Shown: positions 41,473 through 52,045, counted from the stretch's first letter. The stretch is DNA of 64,000 nucleotides from an uncultured Deefgea sp. (GCF_947072475.1 NZ_CAMTIA010000003.1:55963-119962), one strand, 5' to 3'. Made by a program: numbers and translations. The notes: generated by a model from the letters alone, not told the origin.

Positions 41473-42996
41473 TTAACTCCTTTTATATACATTATTACCA
41501 TACAAAATAGTACCAACAAGAAAGGCCAAAAAAATTTGAATTGAAGGTGAGTCAATCGCATCACGATTGTAAATATAAAGAACTACACTGATAAAAATAA
41601 ACATTGAGCATACTTTAAGTACAGAACTAAAAATACTTTTTTGATTGCGTTCTGAAAATGAGAAACCTAATCTAGCAATTTGTATATTAAAAATAATCAT
41701 TGCAGATAGCCCTAGAATTCCCAACTCCCATAGCAAAACTGATACCGTACTGGTTGAAAGCGAAAATGGGTATTTCATTGCTAAAGCACCAGCACCCAAC
41801 GTTTGACTTTCCCTGGTACTACCAGCGCCGTTTCCGAAGAGTGACGTTAAATCAAGAAGATTTGGATTATAATAAAACCAACGTTCTATCGCACCCAGGC
41901 GGGAAACCTCACGAGTAATTGGATTATAAAAACCAATATTCTTTTCAGAAAAAAACATATAATCAATATATCGGTCTAAATTTACATCCGCATAACCAGA
42001 TTTTGAAGAATACATCGCAGCATATACATACAAAATAAAAAACGAGAGCAACAATATAAGCATCAATACAAGCATGAATCGACCTGGTGATTTCGCTATT
42101 TCACGCCAATTTAAAATAAAAAAACCAATCGGCAACAAGAACAAAATAATTTTCACTTCCGCCAATGCAATTGAAACCACAGAAAACACAACCACAATTG
42201 AGCTTGCTAACAAGCTAAGTTGTTTTTCTTTATAAAATTCAATCGCTAAAAAAATGGCAAAAAATAAGAACAGCGCTAAAGCACCACTAGAACCTCCAGT
42301 TAAGTAATTTCCACCAAAAGTGCCAACAACGACATCCCAACTTGCACCATTACGGCCAACCATATAAAAACGCTGAAATAGCACCAATGGCAATTGAATA
42401 ACCGCAATGACCAATATCGTTTTAAACACATTAATCAATTTGCTGCTATCTAAGAATCCCAAGGCAACACACAGCGCGACAACCCAAGGCAACATATAAT
42501 TTTTAACAATTAATGCCATTCCACCGAAATTTGCACCATTGATAATCCATGAGGCAATTGCAACGATAAAAAAGACCAACAAAAAAAATAGCTCTCCCCC
42601 CAAACCTGGGGTTTGAACTTTATTTACGTCGTCTTTAAATCCCGACTTAGACCAAGCTTTAAACCAAACCATTCGAATTAGAATTAGAATGCAAAATATA
42701 TAATTCAGCCAAAATGCCTGAGAAAAACCCAGCCAAAATGAAATTTGTCCCGTAACAAGCACAGGTAAAAATAAGGTTGAAATTAACAGATAACTAATGG
42801 GTATATATAATCCAATGATAAAAGCAAAAAAAATTACGACTAGCAATGCAACATACACCGGCCTAAATGTAAGCTGGTAGCCAATAAAGCATGAAATTAA
42901 TACCGATACAACAAAAAGAGCAAAAATAGGTTTATTCCATCCATCAGGATGAACTAGACTCAGACAATACGCCTTGAATGAATTGTTACTATTCAC
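41473..42996 (-). CDS. O-antigen polymerase/ligase-like membrane protein (Wzy-like)
   Basis: Many TM helices over 507 aa; position directly after epsI and between GT genes. Confidence 0.75.
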   Translation of the reverse strand: MNSNNSFKAYCLSLVHPDGWNKPIFALFVVSVLISCFIGYQLTFRPVYVALLVVIFFAFIIGLYIPISYLLISTLFLPVLVTGQISFWLGFSQAFWLNYIFCILILIRMVWFKAWSKSGFKDDVNKVQTPGLGGELFFLLVFFIVAIASWIINGANFGGMALIVKNYMLPWVVALCVALGFLDSSKLINVFKTILVIAVIQLPLVLFQRFYMVGRNGASWDVVVGTFGGNYLTGGSSGALALFLFFAIFLAIEFYKEKQLSLLASSIVVVFSVVSIALAEVKIILFLLPIGFFILNWREIAKSPGRFMLVLMLILLLSFFILYVYAAMYSSKSGYADVNLDRYIDYMFFSEKNIGFYNPITREVSRLGAIERWFYYNPNLLDLTSLFGNGAGSTRESQTLGAGALAMKYPFSLSTSTVSVLLWELGILGLSAMIIFNIQIARLGFSFSERNQKSIFSSVLKVCSMFIFISVVLYIYNRDAIDSPSIQIFLAFLVGTILYGNNVYKRS

Positions 42997-43681
42997 TAGT
43001 CACTCCAAATAGCCTTGCTCTTGACTTTTCTTTTAATGATTTATATAGATCATTAATAAATTCTTCTTGAATTTTATATTCTTGATAACGATCTTCGCCA
43101 ATTGTAGAAATTCTAACAAGAAGGCCATCGGGTACTTTTCTAGATAATGCATACTTCAACTGAATTAGCTTTGTTGAATTACCAGGCAGGGTTAAATAAT
43201 TACCAGTGACAGTCCAATATATAATCGGCTCTCTTCGTTCCCCTGCGACTGCATTAATTCTATTTACAGGTAAATCCCTATCATTCAACTTTAAACTAAT
43301 TGAATCGACCTTTTCCACAATAAAGCCTTGGGCTGGATAACATACCTCAGGTAAATGAACACCCATAGCATCACTTTGATCACTAACATATGCCAAACTA
43401 ACCATTACCCTCTGATTATTCGCATTCACATATGTTTTGCTTGCAACATCAGAATATATTCTGCTAACAGTATCTTGCAATTCTTGATTCTCAATTACAT
43501 TAACTTGCTGCTTATCGACATTCCACTCGCCAACCGAGTCAGGCAAGGTATCCGCAAGCAAAGTAGTCCTTTCCGCAGAGATCTTTTTATTTGGCTTCAC
43601 ATAATCAACAATAAAATATGAAGAAACCATCAATACACATAGCACGGCTTGAAGAATGATTTTAACTGTCAATTTTTCCAC
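42989..43681 (-). CDS. epsI: Exosortase B-associated protein EpsI (DUF3485)
   Basis: LADTLPDSVGEWNVDKQQ...VSLAYVSDQSDAMGVHLPEVCYPAQGFIVEK...EPIIYWTVTGN; adjacent to exosortase. Confidence 0.87.
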   Translation of the reverse strand: MEKLTVKIILQAVLCVLMVSSYFIVDYVKPNKKISAERTTLLADTLPDSVGEWNVDKQQVNVIENQELQDTVSRIYSDVASKTYVNANNQRVMVSLAYVSDQSDAMGVHLPEVCYPAQGFIVEKVDSISLKLNDRDLPVNRINAVAGERREPIIYWTVTGNYLTLPGNSTKLIQLKYALSRKVPDGLLVRISTIGEDRYQEYKIQEEFINDLYKSLKEKSRARLFGVTSE

Positions 43682-44579
43682 CCTGCTCTTTCAGAAACAA
43701 ACCAAGAAATACATCCAAAGTAAACATCCCAATTAATGCAATCGCAAATAAAGCCATGCCAGCAAAATCATGAATGAATCCTTGCCCTGCAGCATCACCA
43801 AAATGATATGTGACTAAAATTAAAGTCATTACACGGATAATATTAGCGGCAAAGGCAATGGGAATGATGGCCAAAATTAATAAGGCATTGCGAATCTTGC
43901 TGCTATGATTGGTAATGTAAACATACAATGAGCCAACCGCTAATAAGCTGAACATCGAATGCATGCCCGAGCAAGCATCGGCCACCAGTAATTGATATTG
44001 CCCAACGGTAATCAATACGCCACTGCGCGCCACTGGGTAGCCGGCGGCATAAAGTAATACTTCGGCAATGTGCGACACCTGCCCTTTTAATACCCCAGTT
44101 AATGCATCGACAATTGATCCTGGCAGCGGAATCAAAAACAGCATAAAGATAATAGCAAACCATGCTATTGAGATCGCACGCCAGCCTTTGCTAATCAGTA
44201 ATAAACCACAAACCAAAGGGATAAAAGCGCCAATTTCAAATATCAATATCGCTTGCGAGCGGCCTAATATATAAAACAACAAGGCGATAATGACAATTGC
44301 AAAGCCCATGATTGGATTTGATTTTGCATCAATTGCAGCAATTTGATCTTTTACTTGCCAAAACAACCAGACCACAATCGCCAAAATAATTGGCCCATGG
44401 GCTTGATCATCACTTTGCCAAAGGCTTTTTGCTAGACCGATAATGGTTGGCACTGCTAGCGCCAGAAATCCAATCAATATTAGAATATTCTGTTTCAAAA
44501 AAACGGCCAAATTAAATTGGCCATTTTTAATTGCAATATTTGTTTGTTTCATCATCACTCTTCCTGCGATAAGACACAA
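43662..44579 (-). CDS. xrtB: Exosortase B
   Basis: Multi-TM protein with catalytic-type LLVADACSGMHSMFSLLAVG (Cys) and NIIRVMTLILVTYHFGDAAGQGFIHDFAG (Arg, His); start likely 44555. Confidence 0.9.
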   Translation of the reverse strand: MCLIAGRVMMKQTNIAIKNGQFNLAVFLKQNILILIGFLALAVPTIIGLAKSLWQSDDQAHGPIILAIVVWLFWQVKDQIAAIDAKSNPIMGFAIVIIALLFYILGRSQAILIFEIGAFIPLVCGLLLISKGWRAISIAWFAIIFMLFLIPLPGSIVDALTGVLKGQVSHIAEVLLYAAGYPVARSGVLITVGQYQLLVADACSGMHSMFSLLAVGSLYVYITNHSSKIRNALLILAIIPIAFAANIIRVMTLILVTYHFGDAAGQGFIHDFAGMALFAIALIGMFTLDVFLGLFLKEQGGKIDS

Positions 44580-45421
44580 CCGAGCAAAGTTGCATTGGCT
44601 GATTGCAATTGTGATTTAGCGGCTTCCAGCCCTTTTACGGGTGTTTTATTACGGCTGGCCACCAAGATCGTACCTTTAACACGTGAAGCAACTAATTGCG
44701 CATCTGCGGCATCTTTTAATGCGCTAGTGCAATAGATCACTACGTCATAGGCTTGTGCTAATTCAGCAACGATATTACTGAATACGTCTCTTGATAGTAG
44801 TTCTTGTGGATTAGGCGCCGTCGTACCAGCCGTTAAGATTGATAAATCCCTAAACTCACTAATGCGCTGTACTGCCTCTATACCACTACGGCCAACTAAG
44901 ATATCACTCAGGCCTTTGCGGTTTTCTACCGCAAAGAGTTGGTGTTGCACGGCATTGCGTAAATTAGCGTCAACCAACAAAGTGTGTTCACCCAATTGCG
45001 AGAATACAATCGCTAAATTGGCGGCCAAGATATCGCAGGTGTTATCGGCGTCGTAGGAGGCTAATGCCACCGATTTATTTCCAGCTTCTACCCAACGTAA
45101 TAAAATTTGGCTGCGTAAGCTACGTAAAGCTTCAACCCGCGAATCAAATGGTGAATAAGCCGCTACCAACTTTTGATCGACGGCACTTTGCCCTGCAACG
45201 AGGTAGGCATATTCAAACTGCTGCGCCAATACATCTTGAATATCATTTTCGGTAACAAATCCCAGCTTGATGGCGGCTTCGCCAAAACGTCCACCAGTTT
45301 CTTTCTGTAGTCTTAAAATCTTTTCAGCTTGTTGCGCATTAATTTTGCCATTAACCAACAATTGCTGGCCAATATTGCCATTGATCACTTCATTGGCGAT
45401 TGGATCAGGGATTGCATTCAT
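44555..45421 (-). CDS. epsG: EpsG-type chain-length regulator / BY-kinase-like ATPase
   Basis: N-terminal LLVNGKINAQQAEKILRLQKETGGRFGEAAIKLGFVTENDIQDVLAQQF; AANLAIVFSQLGEHTLLVDANLR; between epsF and xrtB. Confidence 0.85.
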   Translation of the reverse strand: MNAIPDPIANEVINGNIGQQLLVNGKINAQQAEKILRLQKETGGRFGEAAIKLGFVTENDIQDVLAQQFEYAYLVAGQSAVDQKLVAAYSPFDSRVEALRSLRSQILLRWVEAGNKSVALASYDADNTCDILAANLAIVFSQLGEHTLLVDANLRNAVQHQLFAVENRKGLSDILVGRSGIEAVQRISEFRDLSILTAGTTAPNPQELLSRDVFSNIVAELAQAYDVVIYCTSALKDAADAQLVASRVKGTILVASRNKTPVKGLEAAKSQLQSANATLLGCVLSQEE

Positions 45422-46791
45422 GCTGGGGCTCCTACTTTAAAACCAAATCGGCGTTTCTTTTTGGGAGGCAATAAATCCGCTAAGACCGTCAGCCCTAGCA
45501 TGACTTCAATATCATCTTTAGACCGAATACGTCGATCAGCTAATTCAGCCAACATTGCAAATCCAATCGCCAACAATCCGCCGACAAAAATCGCCAAAAT
45601 GAAGTTCAGCAGCGTTTTGGGACTGGAATGTTTCATTGGCTCAGGCGCTGATTTGATAATAGAAATATTACTTTGATCGGAGCGGCTCTCTAGCATTGTT
45701 TGGCTAAAGCGTTGCAATGCTAGGTCGTAGCTACGCTGGGCACTATCCACGTTGCGTAACAAAACATCGATCGCGGCGCGCTGTGACTTTAAATCCAATA
45801 TTTTTTCTTTTTGTGCTTGCAATGCGGTATTGAGTGACGCTTGGCGTGATGCCGAATTACCTGCTGCGCTATTGAGGCCACCGGCATATTGCCCCATTAA
45901 TTCATTGAGTTGATTGCGCGTTGAATTCAGTTCGGCCATTGCTTGTTGATTATGTGGATGATTGGCACCATTTTTTTCCGAAAGTTGATTGTATTTGGCC
46001 TCTTGCACCGCCAGCTGCCCTTTCAGTTGTTGAATCAATGGATTATTTAATACATCCGGCGCAACATTGCCGCCACGTGCACGTGATTGTGCGTCATAGG
46101 TTTGCGATTGCGCGCCCACTACTTGGCTGGATAATTCATTGAGGCGTTGAGTTTCAACATCCAAACGCTCGTCTGAGCCCACAATGCCATTGGTTTGCTG
46201 ATATTCAGAAAGTTTATTCTGCGCTTTTTCTAAATTACTTTGTAATGATTTAAGCTGCTCTTGGAAAAACACATTATTTTGCTGCGCAGCGTCTGTTTTA
46301 ATATCAATCGAGGTACGGATATATGCTTTTGCAAAATTATTCGCTAATGCAGCAGCAAATTTAGGATCAGTCGCGGTGTATTCCAAATTAATGATATTAC
46401 TTTCCCGGCTTGGTTTTACATCCAAACCTTTGAGCAAAGACTCGGCAAACCAATTGCGAATATCACCCCTACCATTAGTGGCCTCTTGAAATTGCGCTTG
46501 CGCCTCCGGCAACTGCGCAAAACCTAAAGTATCCACCACTTTTAATGCCGTATTTTGACTAGAAATCATCTCAACCTGAGTCGCCATATAGCTGGGTGCC
46601 ATATACCCAGCGATCTGTTGCCCAGTCACTGGATCCGCCGCTTTTACATCTAGTGCTAATGTAGCTTCTGCGGTGTATTGCTTAGGGAGCGATACACTGA
46701 CAAGCAACGTTGTCAGTATTACGGTAAAGAACACCGAGATTGCGATCCATTTTCTAGCGCGCAGGATATTTAATAATTGTTCAAAAGTCAT
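45418..46791 (-). CDS. epsF: Chain-length determinant protein EpsF (Wzz/GumC family)
   Basis: MTFEQLLNILRARKWIAISVFFTVILTTLLVSVSLPKQYTAEATL; coiled coil; C-terminal TM segment. Confidence 0.9.
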   Translation of the reverse strand: MTFEQLLNILRARKWIAISVFFTVILTTLLVSVSLPKQYTAEATLALDVKAADPVTGQQIAGYMAPSYMATQVEMISSQNTALKVVDTLGFAQLPEAQAQFQEATNGRGDIRNWFAESLLKGLDVKPSRESNIINLEYTATDPKFAAALANNFAKAYIRTSIDIKTDAAQQNNVFFQEQLKSLQSNLEKAQNKLSEYQQTNGIVGSDERLDVETQRLNELSSQVVGAQSQTYDAQSRARGGNVAPDVLNNPLIQQLKGQLAVQEAKYNQLSEKNGANHPHNQQAMAELNSTRNQLNELMGQYAGGLNSAAGNSASRQASLNTALQAQKEKILDLKSQRAAIDVLLRNVDSAQRSYDLALQRFSQTMLESRSDQSNISIIKSAPEPMKHSSPKTLLNFILAIFVGGLLAIGFAMLAELADRRIRSKDDIEVMLGLTVLADLLPPKKKRRFGFKVGAPA

Positions 46792-46820
46792 CGAATTTAC
46801 TCAGCAGTGATAGGGCGCGA

Positions 46821-47612
46821 TTAAAACCAGCTTTCTTGCACATAAACGGTATCGCCTTCACGAATGAAGTCGGAAAGTTTTGCCGAAAGTTTTTCTATTT
46901 GTCCTTCTGCTGTAACACGATGAATTTGCAGGCTGCTATGCGACGCACGTGGATTAAATCCACCAGCGAGCGAGAGCGCTTGCATTAAGGTCATTTTTGG
47001 TTCTAAGCGAAAAGCGCCGGGGCGATTCACCTCGCCATATACATAAAATTGCTGTGCTCTCGGTATATACACCGTATCGCTATTCATAATTTGAATGTGG
47101 CGTTTTTCAGGATTAGCTAATTGCGTCAGTTTGCTCAGCTCATACTCAATGCGTTGCTCGCCGCGCAAGATCACCACCTTGTCGCCGCCATTCGGACTTA
47201 TACCGCCCGCGATCGCCAGTAAATCAATGATATTGGTGGCACTATCGAGCGCATAGCGGCCCGGTTTATTCACTTCGCCCAATACCGCCACCCTTTGGCT
47301 GCGGTATTGCACGATAAGTACATTAACATTGGGCTTTTTAATGAAATTACCTTCCATTAATTTTTTAGCAATTAATGCCTCAGCTTGCGTGTAATCTAAG
47401 CCCTCGAGTTTCACCACACCAATCAAGGGAAAAGCCAAAGACCCTTCATTATTAAGCTGAACCTCGGTGGTTAAATCCGGATGGTCATAGACTTGGATTT
47501 TCACCACATCGCCAGAGCCCAAAACATAGTCACCTTTCGGTTGGGCCCAAGCAATGGCAGTCAGCAGACTTAGCAAGCTAAAACACAGCAGCATGCCCAA
47601 TTTTTTAAACAT
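46821..47612 (-). CDS. epsE: Polysaccharide export protein EpsE (Wza family)
   Basis: YVLGSGDVVKIQVYDHPDLTTEVQLNNEGSLAFPLIGVVKLEG; two SLBB-like regions. Confidence 0.92.
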   Translation of the reverse strand: MFKKLGMLLCFSLLSLLTAIAWAQPKGDYVLGSGDVVKIQVYDHPDLTTEVQLNNEGSLAFPLIGVVKLEGLDYTQAEALIAKKLMEGNFIKKPNVNVLIVQYRSQRVAVLGEVNKPGRYALDSATNIIDLLAIAGGISPNGGDKVVILRGEQRIEYELSKLTQLANPEKRHIQIMNSDTVYIPRAQQFYVYGEVNRPGAFRLEPKMTLMQALSLAGGFNPRASHSSLQIHRVTAEGQIEKLSAKLSDFIREGDTVYVQESWF

Positions 47613-48505
47613 TATTTCAGTCCTTTTAATCCAGCTTTAAGGCTGTCATCGACTGCCGAGGCTGCGCCAGTAGTTGGCGCCGCCACAGGAGCGGAAGCAA
47701 ATTTTTGTAAGTACTCAATTTTTGCCGCAGTTCGTAAAGCTTTAAGTTTGGTTTTTGCGTTTTCTTGTGCGTCATTAGTGCCTAAATAACGCTTAATTAA
47801 TGGCTCAGCCTCAACCGGCGTGACAGGCGCTGCTTGGCTGTCCTTTAATTGCAACAGCATAATTTTGTTACCTTCATTCATCGACAAAATATCGCCTTGC
47901 TTCATTGCGACAAATTTAGGTAGCATTTGCATTGGTAATTGCTCTGCTGCGCGGCGGCCTTCGTTGATTTCAAATGGAATATTGGCGGCATCTAAGATGG
48001 TTTTAACTTTCATCGGCGTTACAGCACTATCTAGCTGAGCAATGATTTCATCATTGAATTTATCCTTATCAAACAAAAACATTACAAATTCATAGTTTTT
48101 TCTATCCGCAAATAAACCTGAATTTTTTGCATAAAAATCATCAATTGCCGCTTTGCTGGGTTCCGCTGGTTTACCCATCACACGCTCTGCGGCGGCTTGC
48201 GCTAAAATTTGGCGTTTAGCCGCTTCAATCGCTTGAACAATATTTGGTTCACGGTCGAGCTTTAACTCGGTTGCTTTATTCACCAATAATTCTTGATCAA
48301 TCAGTTGATCTAATACTTGTTGTTTTTGTTCAGCAGTCGCTTGTGGAATTTTGCCTAATACAAAATTTAGTTGGTGTACGGTAATCTCAGCATCATTCAC
48401 TTTGGCGAGGACTTGGCTAGGTGATTTCTTTTCTTCTTTATCGTTACATGCCGTGAGTAAAAATAGCGTTGAAAGCGCAAGGACTGCTGTGCTTAATTTT
48501 TTCAT
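47612..48505 (-). CDS. epsD: EpsD family peptidyl-prolyl cis-trans isomerase (lipoprotein)
   Basis: Lipobox LLTACNDKEEK; VLAKVNDAEITVHQLNFVLGKIPQAT; SurA/PpiC-like architecture; between epsE and epsB. Confidence 0.88.
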   Translation of the reverse strand: MKKLSTAVLALSTLFLLTACNDKEEKKSPSQVLAKVNDAEITVHQLNFVLGKIPQATAEQKQQVLDQLIDQELLVNKATELKLDREPNIVQAIEAAKRQILAQAAAERVMGKPAEPSKAAIDDFYAKNSGLFADRKNYEFVMFLFDKDKFNDEIIAQLDSAVTPMKVKTILDAANIPFEINEGRRAAEQLPMQMLPKFVAMKQGDILSMNEGNKIMLLQLKDSQAAPVTPVEAEPLIKRYLGTNDAQENAKTKLKALRTAAKIEYLQKFASAPVAAPTTGAASAVDDSLKAGLKGLK

Positions 48506-48536
48506 TATTCATTCCTCAAAGTTTAAAACGTTATTT

Positions 48537-50009
48537 TCAAAAAGCATTTTTGTCTCGGAACATACTAGTCGCTGTCCGCCAAATAATCTTTAAATCAAGC
48601 CAGACAGACCAATTTCTTAAATATTCTAAATCGTATAAAATTCGGCCTTCCATTTTTTCTAAAGTATCGGTTTCTCCCCGAAAACCATTGACTTGCGCCC
48701 AGCCAGTAATTCCTGGCTTCACTTTATGGCGAATCATGTAACCTTTAATTAATTTTCTGTATTGCTCGTTATGGGCATTCGCATGTGGCCTTGGACCAAC
48801 AATACTCATTTTTCCCTGCAATACATTAATAAATTGTGGCAGTTCATCCAGTGATGTTCTACGAATAAATTTACCGATTGGTGTAAGCCGTCTATCGTTT
48901 TTTTTAGCTTGAATCACTTGATCGCCATCTTCCATCACCGTCATCGAGCGAAACTTATAGACCAAGACACTCTGACCATCTTCACCATAACGCTTTTGTT
49001 TAAAAAAGATAGGTCCTGCAGAGGTTAGTTTGACTGCAATAGCGACGATCAGCAGAACCGGCCAAATCAACAGCAAAATCAGCAACGACAGTACAATATC
49101 TGTAATCCTCTTTACTAAGCCGTTAAGCCCTAGAAAAGGACTTTCACAAATAGCGACCACCGGCAAACCAGCGACATTATCAAACCTAGCATTAATCAAA
49201 TCAAAAACAAACAAATCCGGAATAAAATAAATCGATGCGGTACTATCTTTTAAATAATCAAGTAATTCCATCACCCGAGGCTGCGCCGTCATTGGCAATG
49301 TAATATAAATTTGATGCACTGTATTTTTACAAATATATTCTGGAAATACGCTCAAATCGCCAATGATCTCTTCTGAATTAATACCATCTAATCTTGAAGC
49401 ATCTCTATCCTCAAAAAAACCTAAGAATTCCATTTTAAGAAATGATTGCTGTTGAATATTTTTTGCCAGCATTTGACCCGGCTTATTCGCGCCAATAATC
49501 AGTATTTTTTTAACATTATTTTGAACTGGGTGCAGTACAAACAATCTAAATAGCAAATGCGTTAATATCAAAACTAGAGGAGCTACAACGGCCCATGTTA
49601 GATAATAAGGTGGATACATATAAGTGCTAAATCCGGACACTTGCCCGATAAAAAACAAACTTAATAATACACAGCCCCATTCAAGCGCAAAACGGCCTAA
49701 ACCTAATAATTGTCTAGAATAACCAGGAACAAATAAAAATATGCCATCTAGCAAAATTGCCGTAAGCAAAAAAGCTAACACGCCGAATACAAACTCAACG
49801 CCATCAACTGCAATTTCAAAAGGTATAGCAAGCGCATACAGCGTAGCCACAACAATAAATGGATCTAAGCACAGCTTAAAAAAACCGATGACTGGCGACG
49901 AATTACTAAACTCGCGAAAACGATCACCGAGCAAGCTGGGTGCCTGCAAAGTTTGATCGCCACTCTGAACCGGCTTGAATAGATTTTTTTCAGGAACATC
50001 TTGATGCAA
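48537..50009 (-). CDS. epsB: Undecaprenyl-phosphate glucose phosphotransferase (WcaJ/EpsB type)
   Basis: KRITDIVLSLLILLLIWPVLLIVAIAVKLTSAGPIFFKQKRYGEDGQSVLVYKFRSM...FIRRTSLDELPQFINVLQGKMSIVGPRPHA. Confidence 0.94.
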   Translation of the reverse strand: MHQDVPEKNLFKPVQSGDQTLQAPSLLGDRFREFSNSSPVIGFFKLCLDPFIVVATLYALAIPFEIAVDGVEFVFGVLAFLLTAILLDGIFLFVPGYSRQLLGLGRFALEWGCVLLSLFFIGQVSGFSTYMYPPYYLTWAVVAPLVLILTHLLFRLFVLHPVQNNVKKILIIGANKPGQMLAKNIQQQSFLKMEFLGFFEDRDASRLDGINSEEIIGDLSVFPEYICKNTVHQIYITLPMTAQPRVMELLDYLKDSTASIYFIPDLFVFDLINARFDNVAGLPVVAICESPFLGLNGLVKRITDIVLSLLILLLIWPVLLIVAIAVKLTSAGPIFFKQKRYGEDGQSVLVYKFRSMTVMEDGDQVIQAKKNDRRLTPIGKFIRRTSLDELPQFINVLQGKMSIVGPRPHANAHNEQYRKLIKGYMIRHKVKPGITGWAQVNGFRGETDTLEKMEGRILYDLEYLRNWSVWLDLKIIWRTATSMFRDKNAF

Positions 50010-50037
50010 AGCAGTTACACCCTATTAATCATATCAA

Positions 50038-51258
50038 TCAGAAATTGTATTTTAACGACACACCAACTTGCTCGTCGTTATAATCAAACTGCTTAATTTT
50101 TTCATTTCTTAATTCAAATTGAACATAAGATTGAATCATCATGCTGCGCAACACTTGATAATCGTAGGACACTCGAAAAGTGTCATAAACAGAATCTTGC
50201 GTCACAATGCCAATGGATGTTTCTGTTTCTAACTGCCGATAGTTATATCGCGCACCCAGTTTTGATTTATCTGTAACAGCCCAATTCGCAGATAAATAGG
50301 CAGTTCGTTCTAAATCACGGCCAATCACATTGCTTCCAAATGATTGGAAATTTTGTCCGGCACCGGTGTTTAAAGTTGTTTTTTCTGTTACAGCCCACAT
50401 TAAATCTATATTTGCGGTTGGTTTTTTATTTTTAGTGCCATTAAATTGTGATTTCCATTGGCTATAGCCGGCCGTTAAATTGGCACTCAATTTATCGGAT
50501 ACCGGCCAATTCAGCCCCAAACTCGTATTTTGATCTGAATAGCCGCGCAAATTAGCGGGGATAAAAAACAAGGGCTCTGCATAATTGTATTTAGACCAGT
50601 TGTGTAGCAAGGTCAGAGCGAATCCTCGATCTGAGATATACCGCAAGCCACCGCCAAATTGTCGATCATTCGCATTTTGATACTTTCTTACATCATGGTT
50701 TTCTTCGGTATACGATGTGTTCGCCACTAAAGCCCAATTGCTCAACAGCCGCCAGCTGCCATTCCAATTGGCCCGATTAGTTTTGACGGTATCAACGACG
50801 GCGACACGTACGTCGTCAAACGAGGATAGTTGACTGCTCGATGACACGGACAAATTGCCATTCCATTGATTACCCACGACCCAATTCCAGCCTAAGCCCA
50901 CGTCCCAAGCAGGGCCATTGAGCTCATCAAAAACCAAATAATTCGCCTGTGAAAAATCAGCGGTTGCATAGAAATTTTGCCGACTCACAGGCAGATCAAG
51001 CCGCCCCCCAACGCCAACGGTAAAACTTGAGTCACCTTTTTGCTGGTGTTGACGTGTTGAGTTATTTTGTTGCGTGTCCGATAGCCGAAATACGTTTGAG
51101 TCATAAACATAAGCAATATTTGTAAATAATTTGACCGTATCCTCAGGGTCAGAAGCAGCTTGTGTATTCCCGATGGCCAGCACACTCAATAGCAACAAAT
51201 TCTTTTTCAACATTACCGGTTTATTCCAAAAATAGAGCGCCAGATACATTATCAACAC
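50038..51258 (-). CDS. epsL: Exosortase B-associated exopolysaccharide outer-membrane protein EpsL
   Basis: Signal peptide LLLLSVLAIGNTQA, predicted beta-barrel ending VGVSLKYNF; first gene of the eps operon. Confidence 0.85.
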   Translation of the reverse strand: MLIMYLALYFWNKPVMLKKNLLLLSVLAIGNTQAASDPEDTVKLFTNIAYVYDSNVFRLSDTQQNNSTRQHQQKGDSSFTVGVGGRLDLPVSRQNFYATADFSQANYLVFDELNGPAWDVGLGWNWVVGNQWNGNLSVSSSSQLSSFDDVRVAVVDTVKTNRANWNGSWRLLSNWALVANTSYTEENHDVRKYQNANDRQFGGGLRYISDRGFALTLLHNWSKYNYAEPLFFIPANLRGYSDQNTSLGLNWPVSDKLSANLTAGYSQWKSQFNGTKNKKPTANIDLMWAVTEKTTLNTGAGQNFQSFGSNVIGRDLERTAYLSANWAVTDKSKLGARYNYRQLETETSIGIVTQDSVYDTFRVSYDYQVLRSMMIQSYVQFELRNEKIKQFDYNDEQVGVSLKYNF

Positions 51259-51664
51259 AAAGTCTTACGATTTAATTACTTATTTACAAGTCAGCTCCGG
51301 ACTATACCACTGTCATTGATTACTGTGAATAATATACAAAAACACTTATTTAGTAATTAATCATAGTCTAATATTACTTCAGGCTTATTTCTATATCGCT
51401 ATAAACTTACCAATAACCCCGTTAAATCTTGAAAATTATCTTAACTTGCATCATGCTATTCACATAAATTAATTTTTGACGCGCATAAATCTTGCTGATT
51501 TTGGGCTTAATTTGGTCGTTTTCAGTCGTATTAACCCGCAGCGTTCAGCACCTAAAGTGCTTAGTCCTATTCGCTAACCCATTGACCCAAAATAGATATC
51601 GCCAATTCGAGCATTTGCATCGATCAATAAAACGAATATCATCCATACAGAATGCATACAGCCA

Positions 51665-52045
51665 ATGAAATTTAATTTTATAGCCTTACTTTGTCTAGTT
51701 TGCTTAAATTCGCATGCATCCATCGTGCAATACAAAGAGGTTATTGACTTACCATCGATATCCGTACTGCCAGGTGAACAGCAAAATGGTTATGCCGCGA
51801 TTGAGTCGCTATTTACCAACACTACAAGATCAGCACAGGATGCTTTGTCAGGTAGTTTGGTTTCTTTTTTCGACTCGCCCGCTGTTGCAGGCGCGTCCGA
51901 GCGAAGTGCGGCACCTGCTGCTTTTTCTGCGCAGAGCGACTCAACCCCAATTCCAGCAGTACCAGAACCTGAAACCTATGCACTGATGGGCATTGGACTG
52001 TGTGCTCTATTGGCGGCACGCCGCCAACGTAATTCGCCAACGTAA
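51665..52045 (+). CDS. Small PEP-CTERM protein divergent from epsL
   Basis: Signal peptide MKFNFIALLCLVCLNSHAS; C-terminal IPAVPEPETYALMGIGLCALLAARRQRNSPT. Confidence 0.87.
   Translation: MKFNFIALLCLVCLNSHASIVQYKEVIDLPSISVLPGEQQNGYAAIESLFTNTTRSAQDALSGSLVSFFDSPAVAGASERSAAPAAFSAQSDSTPIPAVPEPETYALMGIGLCALLAARRQRNSPT

Noticed and set aside
51259-51664. Sigma-54 promoter upstream of epsL / PEP-CTERM gene
   Set aside because: Looked for GG-N10-GC spacing on the plus strand of this gap and upstream of the other PEP-CTERM genes; no convincing match found by eye.
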